Positions 43,430 through 54,872 of a stretch of 64,000 nt of DNA are shown here, piece after piece. The translations under genes were made by a program, and so were the position numbers. Below the pieces are notes generated by a model. That model did not search any database, had not been told where the DNA came from, and saw only the letters and a list, made by a program, of their open reading frames with translations. Position 1 is the stretch's first letter; every line of letters starts with the position of its first letter. Where the stretch lies: assembly GCA_009602735.1 (NCBI GenBank), contig WELA01012532.1, positions 206,840 to 270,839 of the forward strand, in the 5' to 3' direction. This stretch comes from Mesotaenium endlicherianum (lineage: Eukaryota > Streptophyta > Zygnematophyceae > Zygnematales > Mesotaeniaceae).

Positions 43430-45022
43430 CGGCGACGTCTCTCACCAGGAGAGAACAAGAAAGGGTCCGCAAACAACAAGACGCGGCAGAAGAAGCACAG
43501 AGGAAGAAGGATCAGGAAGCGGAAAACCACAGGAAAGCTGAGGAGGAGAGACAGAAGAAACAATAAGAAGAAGCGGCAGCGGCAGAGGAGGAGAGAAGGA
43601 AAAAGGCTGAAGCGGACAGGCAGAAGAGCTTGGCCACTTACAGGTATACTGTGGTGGATGGCCAAAACATTGATAACCTGAAGGAAGCATTGCTGGCAGC
43701 CCAGGAGATCAACAAGCTGGAACAGACAACACTGCTACAGAGGGAAGGAACTGCAGCACTGGGTAGGTACATTGAGACACACGCTGGTGTGGTCCTCTAC
43801 GAGGATTATGCCAAGATGGTGGGCTATACAGCAGAGCAGGCCCGATACCTTGCCGATGATTCAGAGAACAAGCCAATTCCAATATCGTGAATAGTGGGAG
43901 ATCAGAGACTCATCAACATGGTGAGCATGCGGCCCGATAGCTTTAAGAATACGGTATTCTACCTTACACTATTGCTAGCTTACAATGAAGTTGAGAGAAG
44001 GAGCTGGGAGTACTTGGCCAGAGAAGCAGGACAGCAGATGTTCTCTCCCCACTGGTTCCCATGTGAAGTGGGAAAAGCTGAGTATGGACCCCAGTACTAC
44101 CAGCAGCCCACAGATTGGAGGTGGATGACCGTCACAAACAAAAAGCAGGAGTATGACCGAGCCCAACCCGACGATTTCCACTATGGCTTAGACGGCTGCC
44201 TCATCTTACCACCTCACATTGCCCCTTGGGATCCCAGGCTGAATGGCTGCCTGAGCACTATGAATGCAGAGACCAAAGAGCACAGGAGGAGGGGAAGAGA
44301 CAACTTCTCTAAGGGAAAGCATGCCTTCGTCAAATGGGCGAAGAATGCAGGCCGGTTAGATATTAGCAGGCTGAAGGCCAAGCAACCTCCAGCGCGCCCT
44401 AAGAAAGGGAGATCAGTAGACTACTCCATGTCTACCAGAGAGCAGAACGACTTAGTTGACAAGATTCCTACTCTCTCAGAGGAGGAGGATGAGGGGGATG
44501 AGGAAGAAGAACAAGGCAGAGGAGAAGCATCAGGTTTTGGTACTCAGGAGACTCAGGAGCAGGCAGGGGCACTTCCTAAGGAACCAAGATCAGGTATATG
44601 GAACGTGATCCCGGTCATGGAGGCAACTGGACCCCGCACTCGCTCCCCCAGCCCACCTGCCCAAGCAGGGGAAGAAGCTGATCTGACTGTACTTGGCAGC
44701 AGACACAGGCAGAAATCCCCAGAGGACTGGGCTATCAAAAGAGGGCCACGCGGGGTGGCCAGAGGTGTGCTGGCCTCCCCCTTCGCTCAGGGACATGTAC
44801 CTCTTGCCAATGTATTTTAGCATCCTACTGGAATGCCTGTCTATGTGGGGATCAACACCCAAGTGGGTGAAGAGCAGGCTACCATCCTCCGTTCTCCTCG
44901 AGGTCCATCTTTAAAACAAACGGGTTCTTTAGAAGGCCAGCTGACAGACCTAGAGGGCTGTCCAGATCTAGGTCCAGATCTCAGTCTCCTGATCCTGAAG
45001 CCCCAGGAACAACCCCCTAGCT
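43430..45022 (+). pseudogene. Extra 3' ORF region of element F (diverged version)
   Basis: The architecture is as in A. A charged coiled-coil head (43440-43630) is followed by the conserved core: TYRYTVVDGQNIDNLKEALL, YEDYAKMVGYTAEQARYLAD, MRPDSFKN, AYNEVERRSWEYLAREAG, QQPTDWRWMTV, LPPHIAPWDPRLNGCLSTMN and NFSKGKHAFVKWAKNAG. An acidic tract and a Pro/Ser-rich tail follow. Many positions differ from the A/H version, yet the aromatic and charged framework is kept, which suggests that the protein was under selection in both lineages. No known family is recognised. The copy is broken. Confidence 0.75.
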
Positions 45023-45132
45023 GACAGGCTGAAGCGGCAGTCAGTGGGGAAGGCTGGTCAGGATCAGTTCCCTTATTTAAAACTTCTGCGGTTTAATGTT
45101 GTCGAGGCGACAACAAGTTAAGTTGGAGGGAT

Positions 45133-45853
45133 TGTAATGAATCAGTATATTAGTAGATATAATATTCATTTAAATATAATAGTTAAATAAGTTCAGCCTG
45201 CTGAACTCTAGTTAATAATGAGTCTGCTGGACTTTATATATAATATCAGTTTGATGACCTAGCCAGAGGCAGCAGGCTGAAGTCAACTTAAGGTAGCTTG
45301 CCGACACATTCTTTGACAGCCAGCTGACTTCCGTACTCGGTAGCAGCGAACTGCCTCGATATGCATCTAAGTGTGATAGGCTAGATGAATGGCCAGGTGA
45401 CATTCCTATGATACATGGCGATTCGGGATGATGGGAGATGGCGGTGGATTTGGTTAACCGAGGTCCTACCAACGTGGTTAACTCCCGGGTAGGAGATGCC
45501 ATCGCACTGGCCGTTGAACAGTAAACTCATTCCATGTACATATGCTAGGCATTGCTCTCGAGTTCGGCATTCGGAAACGAGGCCAACTCTCTTGTACAGC
45601 TTACTGAGAGAGATCTGAATCCAAGGCGAGAAGCCATTAATACGCACTGTCTTCTAATCTTGCTTATGTATGGGTTTTATTGATTGCATTATTGATGCTA
45701 GTTTACTCGCATTTGACTTACGAGTGTTGTTCACTGCTAGTGTGTTGTCCTTTTGCCGTTTAATCAGTTAACAGAAAATCCATAAAGATGACTTGCTGAT
45801 ATAAATATCTTTATTAATTATTAATTGTCTATGTGGTAAGTTGATTCATTTCA
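45133..45853 (+). repeat. 3' LTR of element F
   Basis: 721 bp, preceded by AAGTTGGAGGGAT and followed by the AACAG target copy. Confidence 0.94.
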
Positions 45854-45858
45854 AACAG

Positions 45859-48050
45859 CTAGCAGCGCGTGTGGCGGATTGCCACCGTCGGTCCATGCAA
45901 CAGCGCCAACAACAGGCAGTGCTTGGCATTGTTTTGCCCTTACATGGTCCAGCGCCTGGAGCTGTCTTGGATCGCATTGACACACTTCTGCAGATGTTTC
46001 GTGAGCACTTCCCTGCTAACACTTGCTCCCGCCAGGATGAGTCGAGGGACTCTCCGCGCGCGAGACTCCTAACATGGCATATGAGCGGTTCCAACAGATG
46101 AGAGAGGATACGGGCATGTACGTGGATGTGCCCAGGCTTGCATCAAGTTCATCGGTGCTTTCTCTGCTTCTGCGTCTCTGTTTTAAGCCCTTAACCATCA
46201 GCATGCCCTCACCGCTACACCCCAGCGGAGTATACACGAGGTTTGTCGGTGGGCTGAGCAGATAGAGATGGTGCAGGCAGCGTCGCAAGTCGAGCGTAGA
46301 CCTGCTAAGAGTGGGGCATTGGGAGTGCATGCAATACAGGTACCTGCTACGTCGACCACTGCCGCCGTCATGGGAGCGGGACCTGCTGCCGTGCCCAAGC
46401 GCGTCGTTCCCGTGTGCGACTACTGTCGTTAGAAGGGCCACCTGGTGGAGAAGTGTTTCCTCCTCCATCCCCATGTGGCGCCAATAGGATGGTCCTTCAA
46501 GCCCCAGAAGGGCACAGTGCCACCTGCCGGTCTCAGTGGCGCTCCAGCAGCTAAGGTGCCACCTTACTATGCTTCCCCACCTTCTGCATTTGCGGACTTC
46601 TATCTTGGGGCCTCGGGATTCCCGTCTCAGCCTAGCAGCTTTGTGGGGTATTCTTCTCCCTATCCACCAGCTTCCAGTTCATTCCCATTTGCATATCAGG
46701 CTGGGGTTGCTCACCCTAACTCAAACCCTGACCCTAACCCTACCCCCACACCTCACGATTTCTTCATGCGTCAGCAGTTGGCTGCCATGCAAGCTGGCAT
46801 GCAGAACATGCATCGTCGCGTTGGGTCGCAGCTTGATCTTATTACTGCTCAGTTCGTTGGTTTGCACCCCCTCCCGCTTCGTGGGCCTGGTCCCACTTAC
46901 CCTTCCTGGTTCCGCAGACCTCTAGACGGCGCATATAATGTGACCGAGGAGGAGGACAGTGATCAGGTCGTCGGTGTCCATGCAGTTCACAGTCCCCGTG
47001 TGGCTGTCCATGTGGTCCTTGCTGCCCCAGCTGTGGGGCCAGACCACGGGCGAAGTGTTGAGCTGTCTGCCCAGCTTCCGCGGTTGTTTGACCTGTTTGA
47101 GCCAGATGATACCTTAAATCCTGCTCACGCTCGGCTGCCCGTACCAATTTGGGATGCGCAAGCTCGCTCTGCTTATGCAGGTTCCTTGGTCATCCTCCCA
47201 GACGACGTCTCCACGGCCCAGCTGCAGGCCCAGCTGGTGTGTGACAACCTGCGCGCGGCGGCAGCTTCCGTCGAGCACAATCTGCTTCTACCCCCTTCGT
47301 ATGCACTAGTGGTGACGGACCTGCCCCAACCTCCGCCCCGTGCACCCACAAAACCACTTCCTACAGCGTTGGTGGTGCTGGAGGGGGCCGTAGCTTCGAA
47401 AGTCCCTACCCCAACAGCTCAGATGGCCGTGCCTGTCGATTGCGATGATGCCCTGGTGGTTTTGAGTCCTCCCGGGGAATTATTGCAGTCAGTTGCTGAG
47501 CGTTTGCCTTACACTGTCACCTCTTGCATCGGTGAGGTCACTTATGCTCGGTGTGCTGAGGAGTTCCGTCCTTCATCACCGCAGAGGTCTGTAGGTTTCT
47601 CCGCTTTGAGTAATCCTGACCAACTACTGCCTCGTCTAGCTCTTACAGGCCCGGTTCTGATTCCCGTTATTTCCCGTCCAGCACCGTTCATTCCTCCGCC
47701 GAATTCTCAGCTACGAGTCGGTGCACTGCTCCCTCCATCCTTGTTCACTGCGTCTTCCGCTGCACTCACGCAGGCACAAGACGAGATCGCGCGCGAGCTC
47801 CTCCGCCGGCGTCCGCGATCCGTCGTCCCACCAGCGCCAGCTCCCCACGTGGCTCCGCGGCCTCCACCAGTCGTCCGCCAGCGCCCCCTCTGGCCGCCTG
47901 CCTCGCAGGGTCTGCTCCGTCCGCAACATCAACGTCGTGGCCAGGTGGGTTGTCCCCTGCTGCTCCCTCTTTCACTCCTTCTCCATTGCAAGGCCCGCCC
48001 TCCCTCAGGTTAGTCCCGTCTTCCTCCTTCCTCACCCCTCTCAAACGGCA
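45859..48050 (+). pseudogene. Gag-like C-terminal region of element E
   Basis: Plus-strand coding-like sequence resuming after F. A knuckle-type pattern, C-D-Y-C ... KGHLVEKC, lies near 46407-46455. A 522-residue Pro/Ala/Ser-rich frame follows (46445-48013), with PSAFADFYLGASGFPSQPSS early, FFMRQQLAAMQAGMQNMHRR in the middle and a proline-rich end. Its middle reads like the linker between gag and protease. The region is broken; the assignment follows from the knuckle and the protease that comes after. Confidence 0.55.
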
Positions 48051-48460
48051 GCGTGCATTGCCTCGTAATGTCATGCTCAACAACCAACATACTTGTCTCC
48101 TTATTGCCGGTCTAGCGCCTTGTGTGGTCATTCTTGATACGGGTGCTCAGCCGGTCCTCATTGGTGCAGTCATGTCTCGACACCTTAACATCACTGCAGC
48201 CGATCTCAAGCCCCGTCCAAACCCCGTCTCTACCGCCATGTTTTCTTTAAAGCACACTGCATATTATACCCGTCGCCGCATCCCTATCACCCTCAATGCC
48301 CACACTCCTGCCGCTGTCACCCTCTACACCCAATGCATGGTCACCGAGTCCACTGCTTATGATATCCTTCTGGGTCTGGAATTTAACTTACTCATTGGGC
48401 TCACTATTGACTTATGGCAAGGAATTGCTACGTATCGGGATGACTTCGAGTTCCTGGGTC
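48050..48460 (+). pseudogene. Retroviral-type aspartic protease region of element E
   Basis: The plus frame shows the active-site strand CVVILDTGAQPVLIG (D-T-G at about 48135-48143), a middle part resembling the flap region, and the closing strand YDILLGLEFNLLIG near 48360-48395, where the family has I-L-G-x-x-F/W-L. This is the typical RVP/pepsin-like fold that processes Gag-Pol. It is the best evidence that E is a retroelement. Confidence 0.75.
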
Positions 48461-48799
48461 ACCATTTGGATTACCTTCTCGTCATTCTTACACATACCCC
48501 TTCTTCTCTCGCGTGCCCCGTGGCCGTTGCATTCACAGTTACCATCCACGATGTTAGCCCCAGTGATCTCGCCGATCCTTCCTACCTCCTCCTCCACGAC
48601 TTCAAACCTACCTGATTCCCTTCCTGCATGTTCTGCTCAACCTATCCTTCCTCTCCCGTTACCATCCTACACTATCCCTCCTGCTCCCTTCAGCAAATCC
48701 ACGCAGCCTTACACTGTCCCTCTCCTCCTCCTGAGGTCTCTCCTCCAGCCCCTCCCACTTTACCTCTCATACCTTCTCTCCCCGTTGTTAACACTACGT

Positions 48800-49680
48800 C
48801 CTCTCCATGGTTGCCTCCCCCCGAGGGGATTACAGTGTTAGACTTGTTTGCGGGGGTGTCCTCTACATTCGCAAGTCTCCTGCAGAGTGGCCACCGTATT
48901 GGCCACTACTATTATTGTGATGTTGATCCCATTGCCCAGCTTGCAAGTCACACACACCTGGCTGCTTTACACCTTGCCTTCCTCACATTACTCCCTACAT
49001 CAGCCTATCATACAGCCTATTTTGCGCTGCCTCAGGATATTCGTCTCCTCCAGCAGGATCACTTGCCATAGGTCCAGTTCATCATGTCGTCGGTGGCTGG
49101 GAGTGTCAAAGTCATTCTCGAGCTGGTAGCGAAAAAGGGCTTGCTGATCCCCGCTCTCAATTATTCTTTGAGATGATTTGTGTCTTAGGTCTCCTTCAGA
49201 TTTCCTAGTCCTCGTCCCCTGCATACTTGCTTGAAAATATAAACTCCGCGGATGACGATCGTGCTCACATTCGTGCTGACTTCCTCACCATCACATCCAT
49301 TCTGGAGCCCGGTGTAACCCTCGACGCCGCTGCTGTTGGATCTTACGCCCACCGTTTGCGGGTGTTTTGGCAAAACTTTGTGCCTCACACTACCCTCAAG
49401 CCTATCCTTCACCACATACACGCGCACCCCCTTTAAGTCCACGTGCTATTGACATGCATTTGCATGACACAGCTATTATTCACAACAGAGACCTCTCCTC
49501 CACGGTCCAGCCAAAGTTGAGATTCAGGGTGCATATTCCCCCCAATAGTTTCCATCCGAGCACGTGCACTGCTCCTCACTCCAGCCAACGAGGTCCGGCT
49601 AGTCCTTGCCATCCCAGTCTTTACCTTCGGAGGGCTCAGTCTGACCGTCTACTGACAATCCGGCGCTTTAGTGCCTGAGG
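48800..49680 (+). pseudogene. C5 cytosine-methyltransferase module of element E
   Basis: Motif I (GITVLDLFAG) at about 48826-48855 is followed by a CDVDP-type acidic strand, the SAM-ribose contact (about 48919-48933), and LPQDIRLL. A motif-IV-like GGWECQSHSRAG lies at about 49092-49127, with Glu before the catalytic Cys where most enzymes have Pro, then GLADPRSQLF. Motif-VI-like LENINSADDD is near 49229 and a late LLTIRRFSA at 49649-49675. Methyltransferases captured by retrotransposons are known from charophyte algae and dinoflagellates. The module is broken, and is cut off soon after 49675, before a motif X. Confidence 0.75.
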
Positions 49681-49689
49681 CTAAAATTG

Positions 49690-49930
49690 CCCTGTCCAAC
49701 ACTGCAACAAAACTCTATAAACTTAAGTGTTGATTAAAAATAGGGATGCATGTGCTAATCCTAGGCATTGGAGGCACAAACATCATGGAGGAGGAAGACC
49801 TCTCCTATTTCTTCATTCGGTCCTCAGTATGTTCACAAGCATTATGGATATCTAAGTGAAGGCCCGTCAGGTGGAGACATATTACACGTTTTCAGTGCAA
49901 GCAAGAGCGCACAAGCCTACCTCTGGTCTC
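49690..49930. other. Unassigned spacer
   Basis: Between the methyltransferase module of E and the unidentified minus-strand ORF segment. No gene or repeat was recognised. Confidence 0.4.
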
Positions 49931-49934
49931 GTTG

Positions 49935-51040
49935 TCAATGAAGTCTCGCTGACCACGCCTGCGTACACCAGCAGATGATGAGCTTCCCGCTAGAAGCTGC
50001 TTGTTCTGTTGCCCCATTGATGGAAACATGATCAACAGTAGCAGCAGGAGCAGCAGGAGCGGGACTAGCAGCAGCCTCAGCATTGGCAGCAGTGGTATCA
50101 CCAGAGACGGCATCGGTGACAGCAGCAGGAGCAGGCAACAATTCAGCAGGAACAGGTGCAAGAGCGCAGCAGGAGCAGCAGCAGCAGCAGGGGATAATAT
50201 TGAAGCTGTAGCAATAGCATGAGTCTGCAGCAACACCCAAGCGGCGGTAGCAGCAAGAGAAGCGGCATGACCAGCGGCTGTAGTGCCCTGGGAAGTGCTG
50301 GAAATAATACCTTACGCGAGCGCAAGATTGATGACGGGGAAACCTCTCTGACAGCGCCAGCCACACGACGAGGATTGTGCTATGCCCTCCCGGCCTCTTC
50401 AGCACCAACATCGCGCCCGCGGAGCAGAAGGTCCACATTGATGTTGCATCGGCGCTCAGATACTTCTTCCTCCGTCAGGCACTTGCCATGCCTATACTCC
50501 TCAGCGACTGCAGTGTCAATGAGATAGGCCTCCATGAGAGTGACCCCCACTGTCCAAGGCTTCTCATTCATATCATGCAAGTTTGCCATTCTCTTAATCC
50601 TCGGACGGCACACCAGCGTACACTTTAAATTGCACTTGGTGGATTTCAACACCTCCGCGATGGATAACTCCTTTGAGCGATCCTTATACTCCGCCTTGAA
50701 CTTCACTTGATAACCACGCGGCTAAAGTAGTGCCTACCCTCCCCCTTCACGATCACACGGCAGCCGTGTGACAGAGCAGCTTCACACACCATAGCATGGA
50801 AGTTCTCGAGATACCCCACAGTCAGGTAGGTGATATCGTACAACGATTCCTTCACATACTTGATTCTTGCGTCGTCTATAAGCAGCACACCAATTTTGTG
50901 GCCATTAGCTAGGCATTGGAAAATATTTGCAAATTGTGGAAGTTTGTCATCCTCTGTGCGCTCCAGATCCTGAACAGGACCTATGAAAAACCTTTCATAT
51001 TTTGCATACCCTGGTGTGAGGATGGGAGCACGTTCCGCCT
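49935..51040 (-). pseudogene. Unidentified ORF segment joined to a family-1 gag start
   Basis: Reading leftward, the family-1 gag N-terminus (MVRTRSQTSNSRDMENQDND) changes near 51038 into unrelated sequence: APILTPGYAKYERFFIGPVQ, ANGHKIGVLLIDDARIKYVK, YLENFHAMVCEAALSHGCRV and KGEGRHYFSRVVIK. Overlapping at 50706-50380 is KFKAEYKDRSKELSIAEVLK, then CTLVCRPRIKRMANLHDMNE. An Ala/Pro-rich low-complexity tail follows (AGC/GCT repeats, 49980-50230). The composition looks like real protein, and I do not recognise the family. It may be host sequence captured by a family-1 element or an older gene into which the element inserted. Confidence 0.5.
49980..50230. repeat. AGC-rich low-complexity stretch
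   Basis: Irregular (AGC)n/(GCAGG)n words. On the minus strand they encode an Ala/Pro-rich tail (SPAPAAPAATVDHVSINGAT). It resembles the array at 40020-40565 in composition but not in unit structure. Confidence 0.7.
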
Positions 51041-51134
51041 GGTTTTCGAAATTGTCGTTATCCTGGTTCTCCATGTCTCGGGAATTGCTAGTTTGAGACC
51101 TTGTCCTTACCATACAAAGAAGACTGTGATAACT

Positions 51135-51146
51135 GCTTCGATACCA
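51135..51146 (-). other. Primer-binding site beside H's 3' LTR
   Basis: The minus strand reads TGGTATCGAAGC, directly outside the LTR 51148-51868 on the side away from element H, and a family-1 gag start follows. So this LTR also acts as the 5' LTR of a second, chimeric unit to its left. Confidence 0.75.
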
Positions 51147-51147
51147 C

Positions 51148-51868
51148 TGAAACAAATCGACTTACCAAATAGGCGATTAACAATTAATAAAGATCTTTAT
51201 ATCAGCAAGTAATCTTTATGGTATTTTTCCGTTAACTGGTTAAACGGCAAAGGACAACACACCAGCAGTGAATAATACTCGTAAGTCAAATGCGAGTAAA
51301 CTAGCATCAATAATGCAAATCAGTAACCTCATACATAAGCAAGGTTAGAAGACAGTGTGTATCAATGGCTTCTCGCCTTGGATTCAGATCTCTCTCAGTA
51401 AGCTGTACAAGAGAGTTGGCCTCGTTTCTGAATGCCGAACCCGAGAGCAATGCCTAGCATATGTACATGGAATGAGTTTACTGTTCAACAGTCAGTGCGA
51501 TGGCACCGCCTACCCGGGAGTTAACCACGTTGGTAGGACCTCGATTAACCAAATCAACCGCCATCTCCCATCATCCCGAATAGCCATCCATCATAGGGAT
51601 GTCATCTGTCCATTCATCTAGCATACCACACTTAGATGCATATCGAGGCAGCTCGCTGCTACCGAGTACGAAAGTCAGCTGGCTGTCAAAGAATGCGTCA
51701 GCAAGCTGACTTAAGTTGACTTCAGCCTGCTACTTCCGGCCGAGTCATTAAACTGATATTAGATATGAAGTCCAGCACACTGATATTAACTAGAGTTCAG
51801 CAAGCTGGACTTATTTAACTATTATATTTAAATGAATATTATATCAACTAATATACTGATTCATTACA
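51148..51868 (-). repeat. 3' LTR of element H, shared with the chimeric unit to its left
   Basis: 721 bp with family-1 termini. The right side meets H's 3' end and the left side meets a primer-binding site and gag start. Confidence 0.93.
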
Positions 51869-51952
51869 ATACCCCAAACTTATCATGTTGTCGCCTCGAC
51901 AACACTAACACTAATACAGCGTGCTGTCCCTTCCGGCCCCATCCTACTGCCA

Positions 51953-53443
51953 TTAGGAGAGAGATGTCCCTGAGGCTCTATACTCAGGGGAGCCAGACCT
52001 CCTCCTGTCTTGGGGTCTTCTGAAGCTTGTCAGAGAGGGAGGTTCCGTGTAAGGACTTTGCGGAGAACGTAGTAACTGGGCTGTTTCCTCCTGCACAGTC
52101 TGGAGGGAGGCAGCCTTCTCCTGGGCAGCCCTCAAACTAACAGGTACGTATACCGGCATCCCAGAAGGATGTTGCATGACATGAGCCAAGGGTACATGCC
52201 CTCTCTGCGAGGGAGATGCTGGCAGGCCTCTGGCTATCTCCCGAGCAGCCCTCCTCCTTGCCCTGACTAACTGGGTCTCCTTGCCTGGAGATGGGGTCTG
52301 TCCTCTGGCAGTCCCCAGCCAAGTGATATCCTCCTCTTCAGCGAGTTGCTGCATGGCCAACCCCGCCTTCTCCCTTATAGGGGATGTGGCAGGCGTCAGG
52401 ATCACGGCGGGGCTAGTGTCCTCCTCCTCGCCTTCCTCCTCGTCTTCCTCCGACTCCGCCTCCTCGCCGTCCCCGGGTTCCTCTGAGACTCCTGGGGTCT
52501 CCTCTGTCCGCTGCTCCAGCTCCTCCCGAGAAAAAGAATATCCTACTGACCTTCCCCTTTTGGGTGCTGGTGGGGGCTGCTGAGTGCGGACCGCATGGAG
52601 GTCCTTTTCCCCCTGCTTACTTGCCCATTTGGCATAAGCATGCTTCCCCTTGGAGAATGACTCTCGGGCCCTGCTTCTGTCCCCCTGCATCTCTTGGCTC
52701 ATGCAGTCTCTGACTCCATCCAATCGTGGGTCTCAAGCCGCAATGTGAGGGGGCAATACAATGTTCCCCTTTTAGTCTGTCAGGAAATCCTCATCCGTCG
52801 CCCTATCATTCTGCTGATCCCTCATGTTGATGGTCATCCACCGCCAATCAGTGGGCTTTTGGAAGAAGGCAGCGTCTGTCTTTTTAAGAGTACAAGGGTA
52901 CCAGTGCCCTGCAAAGTCCAGCTGGGCCATTGCCTTGGCCTCTCTGAACGTATATCCTACCATCCTGGCGTAATCGTGGTAGAGGAGGAGCCCTGTGCCG
53001 ACCTCTATATACTTGTCAAAGTTTTCGGATGTCTCCCCTTCCTTCAGGAGGATTTCCTTCTGCGACTCACTGCGACTTTTCTGGGCATACTTGAATGCCT
53101 CCTCCAGTTGATCAAAGCCCTTGCCCAGCACCGTGTAGCGGTAGCTGCTGATTCTCCTCTGTTCTTCTTCTTCAGCCTGCTGCTTCCGCTTCTCCTCAGC
53201 TTGCCTCTCCTCCTCTGCTTTCTTGGCCTCCTCTGAACCTTTTCTGTCCATTTCTTCCTGCCTCAGTCTGGCCTGTTCCTCCTCCTCCTTCTTCTGTGCC
53301 TCCCGCTGTTGTTGGAGTCGTTGTGATTCCCGAGCAATGATGGAAGATGATTCGATGTCTCCACGAAATTGTAAGTATTCTGCATGTGCCTCTTCCGCCC
53401 TTCTCTTCCTCTTGAGTTCCGACTTTTGAGTCATCCTACTCAA
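51953..53443 (-). pseudogene. Extra 3' ORF region of element H
   Basis: On the minus strand, starting MSRMTQKSELKRKRRAEEAH at 53443: the Glu/Lys/Gln/Arg coiled-coil head, then SYRYTVLGKGFDQLEEAFKY, YHDYARMVGYTFREAKAMAQ and QKPTDWRWMTINMRDQ. Then follow the DPRL-type helix, ESFSKGKHAYAKWASKQGEK, PPAPKRGRSVGYSFSREELE and an acidic Glu/Ser tract. The tail has SPSQRGHVPLAHVMQHPSGM, shared with A. Close to the A copy, and broken. It is the best-preserved head of the set here. Confidence 0.78.
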
Positions 53444-53758
53444 TCATAAACACAATGAAGTTAGTGAAGTCATGCCCTCTTGCCGTTACAGAGTGCCTTT
53501 GATAAAGAGGAACGCCATCGGGAGAGTTCCTAGTGTGGAATACTTGGTGTGAGTGAATATAATGGAAAAAGGAGTTGGAGAGCGAGTGAGTGTGAGCGCA
53601 GGTTGAGTGTGTAATATGGTGATCAGAGGATACCACTCCCTCCAACTTAATTTTAAAGGTGGGCTGCCTGTCACAACCGTCACTAATTGTCGCATCCCCC
53701 TCCAACTTATATGGAGACAGGACCTCCTCTCACCTTCCCGTGTCAATTGAAATGACTG

Positions 53759-54856
53759 TTAGGGAGGTGCCCCAGCCGCCCGAAGGTGGAACCGTTTCAA
53801 CGCCCCTTTGGCATTGGTCAGCTGGTCTTTAAATTCCCAAGTGTCCCCAGAGGCATCGTAACCCTTCCATCGGATGAGGTACTTCATGACATATTTAGAC
53901 GATCGACGGACCGAGCGAGCGTCTAAAATCTCATCGACCTCATACTCCTCGGGATCGCCGTCCTGGACAGCGGGGACCGGTCCCCGTTGGACAGGTAACC
54001 GACCTGTGAACAGTTTATCACCTTTGATGTATGGTTCGAGGAAGGAGACATTAAATACCGGGTGACCCTTGTAGTCCGCTGACATGTTCAGTTCGTAAGC
54101 ATTCTGACCGACACGACGTACCACCGAATATGGACCGACCCATACAGGGCCAAGCTTTTTCTTGACCACACCACGGAGGTACAGGTGCTGAGTATGCAGT
54201 TTGACTAAATCGCCCTTAGAAAATGTCAGGTGCCGACGGTGTTGATTAGCATATTTTTGTTGGTTTTCTTGGGCTTTGTGCAGGTTTTGTTGGACTTCTG
54301 ACAGAGTGTCAGCAAACTCTCGAGTTAACTGGAGGGAGACCGGGTTGTCAATCCCTTCATGGTCAGTTAAAGACTCCCCCTCTACATCTAAAGGAGACTT
54401 AGGGACGCTACCCAGGCTGAGTTCAAAAGGAGTTTTGCCCGTTGACGCGTGCACCGCACTGTTGACCGCAAACTGAATTTGAGGCAACAGGTCATCCCAA
54501 TTATCTTGTTTTTGGTTAATATATGCTCTCAGCACCTCCTGCAGAACTCGGTTAGTTCTTTCAGTTTGCCCATCAGTCTGAGGGTGGTTTGCTGTGCTGA
54601 GCAGCTGTTTGACTCCCATTAACCCCATTAAAGCTCTCCAGAACTTAGAGGTGAATTTTGAGTCTCTGTCTGAGATAATATTAGAAAGGAGCCCATGTTG
54701 GCATACTACATGGTTGTAGAACTGTCTCGCTGTTTCGAGTGCAGTTACTTTGACAGTTGTGGGGATGAAAATGACCATTTTTGTCAGTTTATCCACGACT
54801 ACCAATATCGAATCATGCCCATTTGCAGTTCGTGGCAGTGTGACCACCCAGTCCAT
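53759..54856 (-). pseudogene. Integrase core, C-terminal domain and chromodomain of element H
   Basis: A 365-residue minus-strand frame starting in the integrase core at MDWVVTLPRTANGHDSILVV. It includes SDRDSKFTSKFWRAL, NHPQTDGQTERTNR (the D and E of the DDE triad), the C-terminal beta domain (WVGPYSVVRRVGQNAYELNM) and a complete chromodomain (YLIRWKGYDASGDTWEFKDQ). It is the best-preserved family-1 integrase end in the window and shows the family to be chromoviral. The front of integrase lies beyond the nested LTR. Confidence 0.92.
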
Positions 54857-54872
54857 GGATATAGTTTCCTAG

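Larger units (their letters stand above)
41579..45853 (+). mobile_element. Family-1 chromovirus relic F, internally deleted, inserted in E
   Basis: A plus-strand element with 5' LTR 41579-42290, primer-binding site 42292-42303, an inverted LTR (42318-43025), the tail of integrase (43026-43420), the extra 3' ORF region (43430-45022), polypurine tract 45118-45132 and 3' LTR 45133-45853. The target duplication AACAG is perfect (41574-41578 and 45854-45858). Gag, protease, reverse transcriptase and most of integrase are gone. It is a broken relic of a subfamily whose extra ORF differs clearly from that of A, H and I. Confidence 0.92.
38006..49680 (+). mobile_element. Retroelement relic E with cytosine-methyltransferase cargo, interrupted by F
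   Basis: A plus-strand element distinct from families 1-3. A long GC- and repeat-rich leader (38006-40800) precedes an Ala-rich gag-like region (40840-41578). Gag continues after element F (45859-48000), then a retroviral-type protease (about 48060-48450) and a C5-methyltransferase module (about 48800-49680). F's perfect AACAG duplication shows that the two halves were once joined. No reverse transcriptase is visible in the window and no LTR pair was found, so the outer limits are provisional and the LTR class is inferred from the protease and gag. The element is broken, with several breaks, and old. Confidence 0.65.
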
